Shown here: one piece after another, positions 11,301-23,789 of the stretch
How positions within the stretch are numbered: the first letter of the stretch is position 1
Layout: every line of letters begins with the position of its first letter
Assembly: GCA_008973525.1 (NCBI GenBank)
Contig: WACJ01000249.1
Span: 1 to 64,000 of the forward strand
Direction of reading: 5' to 3'
DNA length: 64,000 nucleotides
Source of the DNA: Stenopsyche tienmushanensis
Taxonomy: Eukaryota; Arthropoda; Insecta; Trichoptera; Stenopsychidae
Position numbers and translations under genes: made by a program
The notes under the pieces: generated by a model
The model's input: only the letters and a program-made list of their open reading frames with translations
What the model was told of the DNA's origin: nothing
Database searches by the model: none

Positions 11301-14113
11301 TACACATTTTGTAAGCCATTTTCAAAATACCTAAATTTTTCTATAGCTGCTTCACAATTAGTTTCATTATAGTATTCTTCTGTTGGTTCGGGTTCCTCTG
11401 GCGAATTTAATATTTTCGACTGAAAAAGAATAATTTTCTCATTAATATTCCATTGAAAACTTTTTTTTACTTTTCAAAATATAAAGTACCTTTCTTTCTT
11501 TGGCCTTCGCTAATAATATCTGTTCCTCTTTTTGCAATATTTCTTTTAAAGCTGCATCATCGGCCTGTTCAGTTTGATAATTTGAAAGTCTGCCTGTAGA
11601 TATAAGTAGGACCTATACAGCGAAGTGGAAATGTTATATGAGAATTTTAATGAATAGTTTTCATAATTTAATGTCGATATAAAGTAGGAAACTCCTGAAA
11701 ATACCTGAAAAGTTTGTTCAAAATTACGCTCATGAGCTGTATGAATTTCTATAAGAGTATCCTCGTCAATTTCTGGGAACATATCAAAAAGCTTTTGATT
11801 TGTTAATTTAGAAGCTAAATCTTCATGGTTTTCATTTGTCCACTGAGAAAAATTAGCATCAGATGATGCTAATGCTATTTCCATATCTAAAATTTCTTGA
11901 TAATTCAGAGTGTCTTGTTTATAACCATCAATTCTTTGTTGATTCTCCGATTTCTCTAACTGTCTGTGTCACATCACAACCAAATTTTAATGTAAAGATA
12001 AGCAAACACTATTTTGAAATTTAGATATTTAAAGTTACCTGGCAAACTCTTCATCTTCGGCTATAATAGAATTCTGGTGTTCTTGTTGATTACATATGGA
12101 TTCCAACAAGAGCGCATGAAGTTTATTCATCAGAGACAATGGCATATTAATAACTCGATCCAGAGATTCATATGAAGCATAACAAGTACCATAAATACTA
12201 TCAATCTGCTCAATTAATTCTTTTCCGTATTGAAATTCAACCGTTTTCTCGTCTTCGGCATCGTCTGAATTTTCACTGATACTTTTTTCATGATAATCCT
12301 CGTCTTCAACAACAACACTTGATATGTCATTTTTCATAGATTCTCCGGTCTTCTCCGCAGCGGTATTTTCTTCACCGTGTATACGTTTTTTTAATTTCAA
12401 AGCGTGCTCTGAATACAAATCATCGCAGAATCGGAAACTATTTTCAATCTCCTTTCTAAGAGCCATTGATGAATCTGATTGTGTTTTATCTTTCTTCGCG
12501 TGTTTATGTAATTTCACATCCTCTACTATGGTTTGTTTATCTTGATTTAATGTCGGATTTTCCATTTCTATCATCGAGAAATCTTCAATATAGGTCAATT
12601 CGTTGCTTTCCGAGTTAGATTCAGAATTATTGAACACAAATCCAGATTCAGTTTTACTGTCTAACAGTACATCACTAGCCCAGTTAACATCACCGTTACA
12701 TCTGTTGAGTAAATCTTGCTTTGTATCATGTGGAACATCTTTGAAAATATTTGCGAAATCTCTGAGAAGCTGTTCTTTTTCCTCATTTAATTTAGGAAAA
12801 TCACTATCACATGCCATCACACCTTTATCGAATGTGGATTTCGAAAAAGGAACTCTTGTGAAAATTGGCAGGTAATGTAAATTTATGTTTCTGCTTTCTG
12901 TGTATAAAAATTTATCCGGGCCATTAAGAGGATCATCACAATTATCGCTCTTAGTCCAGGTTGACACATCAGAAGTATTTTTTCGTTCATCGGTAAACTC
13001 ATTTTGAAACGTTGGATCGGTTGGCAATTCATCTATAGTTTTATGCACATCTTTGTCGGATATTGAACCGTTTATTGGCACCCAGTTAACCGAGTCACAG
13101 TTTTTAAAATAATTGTTGATATCGGAATCTCTTTTGGGAATTGTGTTTCTTGGTGGTTTTGGATTATTATCAATAGGTACATCAACCGTTGTCCAACTAT
13201 CTTCCCAAGAATTGTCAGATTGATGAATATCATCATTTTTCACTGAACCGTTGTATTTGGAAATGGCAGATGTTTTATTGTATGTATCAGTAGCATTTTT
13301 AGATGTGCTCTGAACGTTTCCGTTAAATTGGGGTGAGTCTGTGAAATCAATCAAGTCAACGGGTTTCGGCTTGCTTCCATTTAGAAATGAATTCTGATTA
13401 AAATTGGAATAAATAAAAGGTGGAGAATTTGGCGATAGATTTTGTCCTACGGCAGTAATATGTTGCGGTGTTTTGATGTGTTCAGAATTCTTTTTTTTTG
13501 TAGGTTGAAACCCCTGTTGTATTTGTTTTGGAGGATGTGAATTTTTTCTTGAATCAACTACGAAATTAGGCTTAAGCCTAATACACGGAGGTCTCATTTC
13601 CGGGGAATATTTTAGATTGAATTTTAGAAATAAAAATTCAACACTCACATTTGTTTGATATTTTTCTTTCATTTGAATGATTTTCCCTTTTGGAACTCTG
13701 TGCTTATTCTTTCTTGCTAATATCTCTGGATTTAAAGCCCAGTGGGTATTCATCTCTACGATTTCGATTATATAACCGTATTTAATGCCATTTTTTATGT
13801 AAGGGAGCATTTCCCAAATTTCCAAATTTGTATTATCAACTATGATGGGACTCAAACCTTCAGCGCAGTTATCTACGACTCTTTTTTGATTCCAGGCATG
13901 TGCATCAGATAATTCGTTTATGTTATAATTATATGTATTATTTCGTTTAAAATAATCATCTGTGCTAAATATGAACATGAATGGATTTTCCACAAAATTA
14001 GCTTGAACAAAATTTTGTGCTAATGATGATTTTCCGCTGCCTGGTAAGCCACGCATTATTATCATCACTCTATAACCATTTTTAATTTCCTCGTGTGTTC
14101 TTTTTATTTCCAT
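8334..14113 (-). CDS. N4BP2-like protein: P-loop kinase, CUE-type, DUF1771 and Smr domains (7 exons, broken in exon 6)
   Basis: Exons (minus): 14113-12039, 11963-11705, 11612-11490, 11419-11331, 9832-9664, 9323-9084, 8418-8334; all joins keep phase. Residues 15-160 form an N4BP2-type polynucleotide-kinase-like P-loop domain: GLPGSGKSS (22-30), STDDYF (50-55), HAWNQKR, IIVDNTN and HRVPKGK. A Ser/Asn-rich linker follows. UBA/CUE-like helices lie at about 446-486, and a CUE-type segment with LFDMFPEIDEDTL is in exon 2. Exon 5 is DUF1771 (NEAQAHLNVRNKYHNKAKEY). Exons 6-7 encode Smr: LDLHHLYVAEAIQVLD, VYLITGRGRHS, IKPAVMRRL, then YQETNAGLLGVGLSS. Family knowledge: Smr domains bind or nick nucleic acid. 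Exon 6 has an in-frame TAG (9203-9201) after LQEASY and an extra base in the A-run at 9188-9191. As written, the protein stops at residue 945, before the GRG loop. An assembly error or real decay could explain this. Intron 4 holds a hAT element. Confidence 0.85.
10016..11141. mobile_element. hAT-2 family element, copy a (in an intron of the N4BP2-like gene)
   Basis: The 8-bp direct repeat ATTACAAT (10008-10015 and 11142-11149) flanks a segment that starts CAGAGCCGTAAC and ends GTTACGACCCTG. These are near-perfect inverted ends. An 8-bp target duplication with CAG..CTG ends fits the hAT superfamily. Further in, the right end carries GCGCC-rich sequence shared with the copy at 46871-47667. No hAT transposase is readable. 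A mariner relic occupies about half of the interior. The element lies in the 1.5-kb intron between the fourth and fifth exons of the N4BP2-like gene. Confidence 0.8.
10050..10570 (+). pseudogene. mariner transposase relic a
   Basis: Plus-strand translation in shifting frames gives ILLNDRRL, then CELADMVGLSKNAEYRILT (helix-turn-helix), MRKLCARWVLRLLTM, DVSIECLAMFHSNKIEFL, and a DET-IHHFTSETKEHG motif holding the first catalytic Asp region. This order is that of mariner (Mos1-like) transposases. There are stops after DRRL and ILTKI and at least one frameshift; the N-terminus and the second half of the catalytic domain are gone. The 3' tail from about 10500 (AAACTAAAAAAACTAGCTAA) recurs after mariner relic b near 15375. 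Confidence 0.8.
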
Positions 14114-15060
14114 GGTGCTTGAATTTGTATCAATGACGGCAAATATGAAATGCTGTCTTGTATTTTCGATGACTGTTGGTAGTGAAATTTATTCAAAATG
14201 TTGTTATTTGGCCAATTGTGATTACCCTATCAGCATATGAAACTGAAACAAAAAAATAATAATAGTTAAAGAAGTCTTTGATATTATTTGATGAACTAAA
14301 AAAATTGATGATGAAATTTATTAAAATGAAATGAAGTATTCAATGATTCATGATATATTTTAACGTGATAAATTATTTTTAGGTAGTTCGACAAATAGCG
14401 CTATATACCAAGAACTGGCAGCATAAATTAAAGGTCATCTAACACATGCGAATAATTTAATAGCGGTGTTCTGGGGTGTTTCTGGACTATTATTATGATA
14501 GTCTGGCGACTGAGTGCCGTTGTATTATGATACATATTTGTATATTATCTATTTTATATTTGTTGTGAAAAGCATATCAAAATTTTGCATGTACTTTAAA
14601 TCTTGTTTTATATGAGACAATATAGAAGTTTTGCCGTTCAAGATGTTTTAATATTATTTTAAATCTAACTAAGCATATAGAAATAAACGAACAAACCCTG
14701 TCAGATTGTTGATGATTGCAATGAATTCAACATCCAACATAATTGGTCGTTATTAAAATATATTTTTATTCTGAAAGTAAAAAAATAGGTCTATTAGCTA
14801 AAAACTATGCATTAAAATTTATCACGTTTTTTTCAATAACACATAATCACAATAAATGCGTACATTAGAATAAAGCTATAATTCGCTATTAAACGCAGAT
14901 CATTAAAATCATTTAAAACAAATAATTCATAGAATTTTCGCAGGTGAAAATAAGGATGAAGAATGGGAGTGTTAAGATATTATTGCACTGCCAAATTTTA
15001 TATTTATAACACATCAACCATCATCATTATTCATAAAAATCATAAGTGAAAAGTTGAAAA
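14114..15060. other. Upstream region of the N4BP2-like gene
   Basis: AT-rich sequence beyond the start codon of the N4BP2-like gene, where its promoter should lie. No TATA box, second gene or clear element was recognised. Confidence 0.45.
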
Positions 15061-15140
15061 GAAGCATTTATTTAATAAAATTAATATAAATAAAATAAAT
15101 AATATAAATAAAAATAATAATAAAATTAAATAAATGCTTC
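15061..15140. repeat. AT-rich inverted repeat, 16-bp arms
   Basis: GAAGCATTTATTTAAT (15061-15076) is perfectly inverted at 15125-15140. The 48-bp loop is almost pure A/T. It abuts the mariner relic at 15141 and may be a small fold-back element or part of an insertion scar. Confidence 0.55.
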
Positions 15141-15425
15141 TAAGTAAGTTTGGCGAAGTTTTCACAGCAATAAGGCCGAGTTTTTGCATCAATTCAGGAT
15201 GAAACATGGGTCCACTTTACATTTGAGACAAAAGAACGTGGGAATCTCTCACTGACCCGTACTGTTTATTGGTCCAAAGACTATTGCACAGCAAGATGCA
15301 AAACCTGAATTTAATATCCATATCAACATCAAGTGGCCACTTAGTGGAAGAAACTAGCTAGATTTTGTAATTTAAAACTAAAAAAAACTAGCTAAGGTAG
15401 CAGCACAAATTAGTAAGACAGATAC
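15141..15425 (+). pseudogene. mariner transposase relic b (3' part)
   Basis: Close in sequence to the second half of mariner relic a (10240-10570). It includes the CAGCAATAAG segment, the frame encoding QDETWVHFTFETKERG and the same AAACTAGCTAAGGTAGCA tail. Only the region from the HSNK block to the 3' end survives. The Trp in DETW, lost in relic a, is kept here. It directly precedes hAT-1 copy a. Confidence 0.7.
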
Positions 15426-15429
15426 GTAA

Positions 15430-16137
15430 GTATATAGAGTAGATATATGTTTTTAAAATTGTTATATTAACCTTTCTCTACCGGTGATGTATTTACTACA
15501 CCTCGACTCTAATAATGGGAATATCGATATGAAATATAATAGATACGGCGTTCAGAATTTTAGTATTTCTCCGTAATATAATTACGAATCACATTCAAGT
15601 ATTATAGTATAAAACTATTCATCTGCAGCGACGGAAATAAATCATTTGTCGGGAAATCGGGAATTTTGCGAGTTTTAGCCCGTGTCTCAGCAGAAAGGAA
15701 TTTTATCAGTCACATTGATGATGATGATACGAAAATGGGGTTCACGGCTAGCAGGCAACTAGCATTTAAATATGTGATGATGATACCTCCAACGAGTGTG
15801 GAAGCTGAGCGTGCATTTTCAACAGCAAGTTGCCTTGCTACCAAAATCAGATCCAGACTAAATGATGAAACACTCGATGTTTAATGTTACATCGGGCATA
15901 TTTTCAAAATAATATTTGATTTTTTTAGTATTTTATTTATCTATTTTTGAATGGTATTTTTATCTTTTCTTAAATAAATAAAATTCTTTCGCCTTCAGAT
16001 TATTTTTTATATTAAACAAATGGACTTATTAGTATTTTTTTAAATTAAATTTATCAATGCAATTTCTTAACATATTGAAATTGATGCAATGCAATCCTGA
16101 AATCCCGAGATCGAAATGGTTTGGAATTGGATTAGTT
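15430..16137 (+). mobile_element. hAT-1 family element, copy a (5' truncated)
   Basis: Carries the family body starting near the ACCTTTCTCTACCGGTGATG block, the CTCCGTAATATAATTACGA block and the CTGCAGCGACGGAAATAAAT block. The right end is a degraded version of the family terminus (CCCGAGATCGAAATGGTTTG, then GGATTAGTTCTA in place of GGATTCCCTA). The left terminal repeat is missing. It keeps the longest remnant of transposase in this family (15666-15884). Confidence 0.75.
15666..15884 (+). pseudogene. hAT transposase C-terminal dimerisation fragment
   Basis: The 72-codon open frame contains PPTSVEAERAFSTASCLATK followed by IRSRLNDETLDV. This is the signature of the hAT C-terminal dimerisation domain: P-x-SVEAERAFS, then K-IRS-RL. 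The upstream catalytic domain is absent and the frame begins in unrelated family sequence, so it is a fragment. Related but more decayed remnants sit in hAT-1 copies c (about 26996-27040) and d (about 30650-30740). Confidence 0.85.
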
Positions 16138-17264
16138 CTAAAATTACATACTATTATGACATATCTAAATATAATGTTTTCTTGAAATCAATATTATGTA
16201 TGTTATGAAATCTATTGCAAAAGAAAAAAATAGTATGTATCCTTTCTATGCGGAAATGTGTGTTTTTAAAACACCTAACATTTGGCAGAGTAAAAGTTAA
16301 CAAGTCATACGGGCTCAAAAACAAGTCTAAAATATTAGCCTTGTGTCTTGTGAAGGTGAAGTGAACAGAACTTGATTTGCAGTTTATTTATTTACATATG
16401 GAAGTAAACATTTTTTCAATAACGTAAGCGTATCTAACGAAAATGATCGAATTTGAACTGACTAAATTAAGGGTATTGTTATAACGTTCCACTTTTATTT
16501 TAAGTCAGAATCAAAAAAAAATCGATGAATCGATGAAATCTGTGAATTCAACACTATTTGAGATCAGCATGTTGAATACTATCAAGATGAAAGATCGTTT
16601 TTTGAACTAAAATGTTAGCCAAGTCTTTCTAAGTTTCCTTATTTTGTTTGAAGAATTTTTAGCTCAAGTATCAAGTCGATAAAAAGTTGGACATTGACGT
16701 TATGTAGAATGCAGACAGAGATGGAGTCAATTGAAAATTTCGTAACTTGAAGACAATAATGCTACTACCATAATCTGGGTTGAGTTTCGTCGAATTTATG
16801 CCATATCATTATCCATGCTATAATCACTGAATTGCAGTTCTAAACGTCGGATGCAAATTACTGAAACATCAGAAGAATAAATGGAATTTGCTCGCGTATC
16901 TAATGCTGTTAGGCAATGATAATGCATATTAAATTGACTGACGAAGAAGAGTGTTTTACAATTTGTATCCTAGTCATTAATTGTAAATATTTAAGATTTG
17001 AGCGATAACTACACAATTTGCACGAATACTGTTATTTATGGTAAAACATACGAAATAAAGTAGATCTTACAATCACCTGAATCACCATTTGGAGTGATTG
17101 GAATGCAATTAAATCAATGAAAAAGAGTTTGTTTGTATTGAATTGAGTGCACAATATGCTACTTTATTTTATCAACTCATTATGGTCCGTGGCCGCATTT
17201 TCGTATGATAACAGAATAATGTAAAAGTTTGTTCGTGCGATGTGCATGTTAAAAAATACAATAG
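16138..17264. other. Intergenic stretch, nothing recognised
   Basis: About 1.1 kb of AT-rich sequence with no supported gene, RNA or repeat. Confidence 0.45.
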
Positions 17265-17612
17265 ACTCTCGATAACTGGAAACACGGATAATCCAAATCA
17301 TCAAATTTCTACTTAGTTTCGATTATAATTACACATATATAATAGAAAAATTTATTTCATAACTTTAATACTCATTATTTATTAAGAAAAACGCTCATAG
17401 TAAACCCGTATGAATTCCAGTGATTCATAAAGAGCACTCTTGTACGTTGAGCTCGGAGAGACAGAGACGGATAAAATGAAGCGCAGTTCCGTAACTGTGC
17501 ATGGGAGACAGAGACGGAGAGCTTCCTGCGTACATCGGTCGATTGTATTGATCAGGGGCACCTACCCACAACGTCTGCCTCTCCCCGAGCTCAACGTATA
17601 AGGGAATTCTCT
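17265..17612. repeat. pogo-like tip followed by repeat R2, copy a
   Basis: Positions 17265-17300 (GACTCTCGATAACTGG, ACACGGATAATCC) resemble the inverted ends of pogo/Tigger elements, diverged. From about 17374 to 17560 the sequence matches 32340-32565: ACTCATTATTTATTA, CACTCTTGTACGTTGAGCTC, GGAGAGCTTCCTGCGTACAT. Within R2 a long imperfect inverted repeat is seen: the GTACGTTGAGCTCGGAGAGA block at about 17438 is inverted near 17575-17600. That is the structure of a MITE with long inverted ends. No protein. Confidence 0.6.
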
Positions 17613-17864
17613 CGCAAATACGTTGTTTACAAAAAAGTTGTAGCAAAGACATGGGCATTATCCAAAAGGCAGTTAACGCTTTCCGACGCAAATATCGTCA
17701 ATCCCTTCGTCGCTGCAGCACATGAGTGCAAATAAACCTCGCTCAACCTAAACCTCTCGCGCCGGATTAGTCCTATGCCTGCCGCCTTCAGGGACACAAT
17801 AACAAACCATTTACAAAACATGGATCAAAGACTCCCAAACTTTTCCGAGTAAGATAAATTAATT

Positions 17865-19540
17865 TTGGTTAATAATTCCATTTTTGTGATGCACCGACTT
17901 GGAGTAGATACATATTATGAACATCGCCCACGTAAAAGTATTATGTACTTACGTTTCGGATTACCAATTTCGGCAAAATCACATAAAATCATGTTTATTC
18001 CCAAAATATTTTTACGTAAATACAATTTTTTTTCGCGGATCACAAGGCCCGATCAACACCATGGTGCCGGTAACGGTTCGATCTCGCTCTCGGTCCGGTC
18101 AAATATTCTCATACCAGATTTTGGTTTTGATTCTACATCTTCAGGAATAAAAAAAAGATATTGGAGATACACCTATAGAATTTTTTACAAGTATTTGGAC
18201 TGGGGAAGTTAAGAAATTGTTGATAAAATGTACGAATGCTTATGGAAAAAAGTTGTCGAAAAACAATTTACCAAAAACAAGATACTGCATGGTGACCAAA
18301 TTCAATGAAATAAATTATATGGAATTGGAAAAATTTTTTGGACTGTGTCTGCTCGGTGGGCATATAGGCTTTCCAACACTAAGAAAAATGTTTTCACGAG
18401 CCTCATTGTATTATCATCCAATATTTTCTTATATTATGTCGAGTAGAAGATTCGAAAAAATATTGAGATGTTTAAATTGCACGATAAATAACAATGACAG
18501 TATGTCAAAAATAAGCTCACTTGTTAACATCGTTGTTTCGAATTTTCAAAATATATATTCTCCATCGGAAGAAATTTCTTTAGATGAATCTCTTCTTCTT
18601 CATCGAGGGCGACTGTGGTTACGGCAATAGACGAAAGGGAAGAAAGCTAAGTAAGGCATCAAATTTTATAAATTGTGTTCCCCAAATGGATACATCCATA
18701 ATCTAGAAATCTATAGAGGAAGGTTATTGGATAACGAACCTAGAGGAACTAAAATTGATGCCTTTGATTGATGATTGTACTTAAATTGATGAATCCATTT
18801 CTCCACAAAGGTCATCATGTTTTTATGGACATTTTTTTAAATAACATTTCATTATCTACTAAACTATTAGAAAAAAGGACGCATACAACAGGGACATTGC
18901 GTGTAAATAGAAGAGGAAATCCAGCAGAAATAACAAAGAAGAAGGTTAAAAAGGGAGAACACATATGGTTTAGAAAAAATAATATATATATTTCAAAATG
19001 GCACGATACTAGAGACGTATTAAGCATTACAACCAAATATCACCCTCAGCTCATCGAAAAAACTAACAGATATGGAATCATAAAAATAAAGCCCATTGAA
19101 GTTGTGGAATACAATAAATTTATGGGTGGTGTTGACAGGTCAGGCCAACTCATAGCATATTATTCTTGCCCCCGAAAAACAATTCGGTGGTATAAAAAAA
19201 TTATATTCCATTTGTTAGACATGTCAGTATTTAATGCGTGAATTTTATACCGCATTAAAATGGAAAAGGTGATAAGTTTTCTACAATTTAGAGACAATTT
19301 AATAGAATCCTTATTAGATATTGCCCATATAACAGATGGTAGAGAATTGGTAACTGTCACACCTACTCCAACAATAGGCAATACTCATTCATAAGTCATT
19401 TTTTTGGAAAAAAAAATCCTATTCCAAAAAATTATAAAAAGAAAATATGTTATTTGCGCTGCAGGTGGTGTTCAAAAAATAATAAACGCACTGAGACTTC
19501 ATGGAGATGCCAAACCTGCCCAAAAAATCCTGCTCTGCTT
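17865..19540 (+). pseudogene. piggyBac transposase, recently broken
   Basis: Plus-strand pieces in order: IEFFTSIWTGEVKKLL (N-terminal, near 18178), ELEKFFGLCLLGGHIG, FSYIMSSRRFEKILRCL, then SLDESLLLHRGRLWL with the first catalytic Asp. Two in-frame stops follow (at and shortly after 18628) within otherwise good sequence (GIKFYKLCSPNGYIHNLEIY). After a frameshift near 18770 come FMDIFLNNISL (second Asp) and YNKFMGGVDRSGQLIAYYSC (third Asp). The usual VDxxDQ here reads VDRSGQ, so the fourth acidic residue is lost. A C-terminal zinc finger with SWRCQTCPKNPALLVC lies near 19500 in another frame. Most of the length is readable, so the insertion is younger than the relic at 6264-7070 and of a different subfamily. 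TTAA borders were not fixed with confidence. Confidence 0.85.
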
Positions 19541-19629
19541 GTGTGCTTTCGACTCCCGTTACTCTAATACAATAACACGAGACAAAACGATCGACCTTTC
19601 ATTGTGTGTATTAGCGATGGTTTAAATAG

Positions 19630-21499
19630 TTTTATTATTAAAGAAAATACAATGGTTGAAAATCACTGAAAAGTGTAAAGAACATATTAAAAAAACGTGT
19701 GGATCAATTAATTTAATGATGAATGGTTCGACGGCGATAAAACTTCGGTCTTATCGCTGGAATGTTATCAATAACAACGATTAGTGAAGTCAAGAGGCAA
19801 ACACGAAACAGAATATCTGACTCATTGTTTGTTTTGGCGATTGCTTATAAGCACTAATCGGTATTCATGAATATTGTTGGCAATCGGATTCACGAAACCA
19901 ATTAAAATTACGATACCGCGCGCGAAAGCGTTAATAAAATTGACTCTTGCATCCAGATTAATTGTAAAATGTAATTTAGTCTTCAAACCCGGCTAAATAA
20001 CAACAACAATCTTTGTTACGATAACGTTATGTTTTTTGTTTGGACGAGACTGATAATAAAATATGAATTATTGACATAACATTTTAATTAACACGCAAAT
20101 AATCGGCGACATTTGATCAAAAAGCATTATTCGTATTTTTAATCTTTGATAAACGGTACGATTGTTTTTATGATTTTTAACGTTTGTTCGATTTTGTTGA
20201 TCGGGCGTATAAATATATTCTAGATCAAGATGTTGATAAACTTGATAGGAAGTTATTATCCAGATCTTATGCTTTTCAACTACAATAGTGTATTTTTATC
20301 AATGCAATCGGATTGAAATAGGCAATTTTGGAATAATTTTAATAAAAGTCCAAAATATTTTATGATAATTAAGTACACTCAAACCTCTTTTTGTGCGACT
20401 TTTTTTGTGCTATTTCGAAGATATGCGGTATTTTTAATTTCATAAAGAATAGGTATCGAGATATTTTGGATAAAATAGGAAATAAATCATCAACACTAAC
20501 CGATATTTGGAAAAAAAATGTAAACTTATTGAGGCAAAAAGCATATTGATGTAGAAAATAAATCTGTATTATTAAAAAAAAAGCAATACAATGGTCCTAG
20601 TTTATGGATCAGATTGATCCACCCTGATGATAGACATAAATGAAATAATTCACATTATGTACTCTATTTAAACAGAAGTATTTTTAATTACTTACGACAT
20701 ATACGATGGATGATAAAACGAAGATCACGCGAATGTCAAATGGGTATGTTTACTAATTGAACGATTATATTTGAAATCGTTGTCTGGAATTTTAAAACAG
20801 CTGCGGTTTACGGTCGCCAAATAAAATCAGTAATGCACAGTTATGGCCCATGTGGAGTTATTGTGTCAGTTTGCGAAATACGCCACCAAACATTCAGATT
20901 CGACTATTACTGGTTATGGCAAAAGTCAACTGAATGCCATGCAATATTTCACGATCAAAGCTAAACGGCCTACAGGTATATCAATTGTGGTAATTAAGCA
21001 AACTTAAAAGACACGTTCTTAAAACGTGTAGCTGGTTCAGTTGAATTTTAATCGAACGAGAGCAGCAAGTGTTATGCAAATACGTTTATGAAACCAGAAG
21101 TCGCCGAGCTCAGATGGAGTTGCGGTGTTAAAAACGAACCATTCGGGGATATTGCTGTTGCAGTCAACTAATGCAGCCGGCATTTCATGACTCATATTTA
21201 TTTTGCTTGCTCCACGAACGGAGCAAATATTGAATTAAATATGGCTATCGTCTGCAACAAGCACTAAGGAAACGACCAATATGTAGTTGTGAGAATCTGA
21301 AATCATAAAACCTCGCAAAACCATTTCTAAAAATGCGGACATGAATATAAATAAGCGTTTTGTCCACATGATTGCAACATGTTCTTTGATTATCATTCAT
21401 GTCTTGATGTGTCTATGAGTGATCAGTTTTATAAAAATCAATTTATTTTCATATTCATCAGAGGAAACCTGGGATGAACGCATTATTTTTATAAGCATA
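19630..21499. other. Intergenic stretch with a transposon tip
   Basis: Mostly unremarkable AT-rich DNA. At 20374-20440, TACACTCAAACCTCTTTTTG followed by TGCGAC and a TATGCGGTATTTTT block resembles a pogo/mariner-type end. A similar tip lies at about 36865-36920 (CTCAAACCTTTTTTGTGCGA). No matching opposite end was found. Confidence 0.4.
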
Positions 21500-21670
21500 T
21501 TAGTGATTACCTGACATGTCTTGCATAACAAACTGCGTACACGAAATTTGCCTATGTTATTCCCGCAAGTGAAAACAGTAAGTTGACAAAGTTTTATTGC
21601 AATCGGATGAACGGTATGGCAGTGCATTAAATACGGACAAACAAACATTGATTTTTATGTACATATTAGA
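21500..21670 (-). mobile_element. Helitron-like non-autonomous element, copy 1
   Basis: Read on the minus strand, it begins TCTAATATGTACATAAAAAT and ends GTAATCACTAA, i.e. TC at the 5' end and CTAA (CTRR) at the 3' end. The hairpin-forming GACATGTC lies just inside the 3' end. The bases outside are A and T, as expected for insertion between A and T without target duplication. The interior shares CTGCCATACCGTTCATC and GATTGCAATAAAACTTTG with the copy at 40563-40755. The family assignment follows from these boundary rules; no helicase is encoded. Confidence 0.7.
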
Positions 21671-23561
21671 TTGTTTGAGTTTGAGTACAATTTGCGAGAC
21701 TACGTTCTGATATAAGAATATTCGCAAGATATATGTGCAGTTTTACTAGTCAGGATTGTTCTTTGTGTAATAACTCATTTCATAACGCTAAAAATAAAAT
21801 GTCAAACCTCAAGACTAACGAAGCAAATCTTAGATACTTTGTGCTACTGTTTTACGACCAACGTTGGAACGGTGACCACTAAAGATCCACGAAAAACTAT
21901 TAACCCTATCTGGACCAGTGTTATTGACTTATTGACTATGAAGTACTCATTGACATTTTTTCATGAGCTGTTTAAGTTAGTTCGTTCGTAAAATCGTTGA
22001 AAACAAATTCTATAAGATATGAATTACTTATTTTACGATGAACCATCCATTCAATTATAGAAAAAGGTTGCAAAATTCCGTTATTTCGGAGAATAACTAT
22101 TTGGTCGGTAGAAATCCAGGTAGAGGATTACAGATCATATACAAACAGTAGAAGGATAAATTTCTTCTCGAGTTTTAAGTGATCCCATTGAAAAGAAAGA
22201 CCAAAAGATATCTAACCATATTTTATTTTCAAATATGCAAAGGGAAATCCGGGATTCATACAGAAGATTGCTTCAAAATATATCACATTTTGCTTCATTT
22301 TAAAAGTTGACTTTGTTTTCAAAAGACGATAAACTCAGTGAAGGATCTACACATAAGCACACAAGGCGCGGTCTATGGGCCTCATAGATTTAAAGGACCA
22401 CAAAATTTGCTACTGTTCAAGCGATTAAAATACTATGTAATTCATTCATTCATTTGGGTCAATAATTAAAAAGAGACTTTGGGACATCATGGAATTGAGT
22501 TAAAATACTATTTGTGTTATAGATACTGCGTAAAAAGTAAAACAGCACAATTCGTTAACGCGTATTATATACGAAATACAAGTTTATTTCAAATTGTGAA
22601 ATGCCTCCAATATATATTACTTGCCTCGAGTCTCATATTTTCCCCGAATGGTCTTGCACTCGCCACAATGATTTAAAATGCAGACGTGCAACAGTGTGTA
22701 TTTGAATGCTGCACGAACTATCTTCATATAACAAAGAGTAGCAGGTGATAAGAAAAGTAATTCATTAGTCACGCCTATTGAAGGAAAAATCAAGAATGAA
22801 CCGCTATTTTATATTTCCGGATGAAATTATATATTCACGCTTTTCGTCATCTTTATTTAAAAAAATGTTTGATAATTTTGGATTATTTGTTTTGTCAAAT
22901 TCCCATAAAATACGAGTGTCTAAATCATGATCAGGTCGTTCATTTGTCGACAAATGCTGGTTGTTTCGTTTGTTGCCAAAAAGCTGGTTCGTCAATATTT
23001 TACTGTAAAATAAAACTTGTTGCCAGTACCATGGAAATTATTAATTGATATAAAAATCAAGCATTTTGAAAAAGTAATGGAATAGAAATTGATTTTACAA
23101 GAACATTATAACATTAACATAGTATAACATAAGTTTTCTAAGAAAAGTAGTTCAGATTTAAAAAAAAAACATTGAATCATTACAATTTATATAAACATTA
23201 ATATGTTCTATCAAGTGATGGTAAAAGAGCATATTAAAGATTATATAAAACAATCGTCTCTATTTCGAAATACATCTCTGAAAGATTTGCAGGAGAATGA
23301 TTGTGCCAAGAAATTGTTGGATCTTAAAAGTAAACCATCGGAATCGGGTTGCTCAAATATAGAATGATCCAATAAAATTAGACAGAAATTTACATTTTGA
23401 GATCAATAAAAGGATTCAATTTTGCTGAAATATTTGCCAATTCTAGATAAGTTTAATATGATCCACGTTACCTAATTGAATGCGTTAACCTTCGTCTTTA
23501 ACGCTAATCATTGATCATTTTTGCCGCCATTTATGTGTTTATTCCAATTATAGCTTTGACG
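21671..23561. other. Intergenic stretch, nothing recognised
   Basis: About 1.9 kb of AT-rich sequence. Open frames of 63-75 codons at 22479-23048 overlap on both strands and have no family resemblance. Confidence 0.45.
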
Positions 23562-23789
23562 AATCCCGGACAGTTTTAGGTGCTCACGAATCCCGGGATT
23601 AGTAAACGTAATCCCGAAAAATTCGGGATTGAAATTTTTATCTAACAGAAATCATACACCTCACCAGCACGATGAAGGCTAATAAATCGAGACATTCCCG
23701 CCGAAATCTGGACGCTTGGAAACAGTGGCGCAATTACTAATTGGTGAGCTTATGCGACGTCTAGGGGCAGTAACTGTCTAATCTATGTA

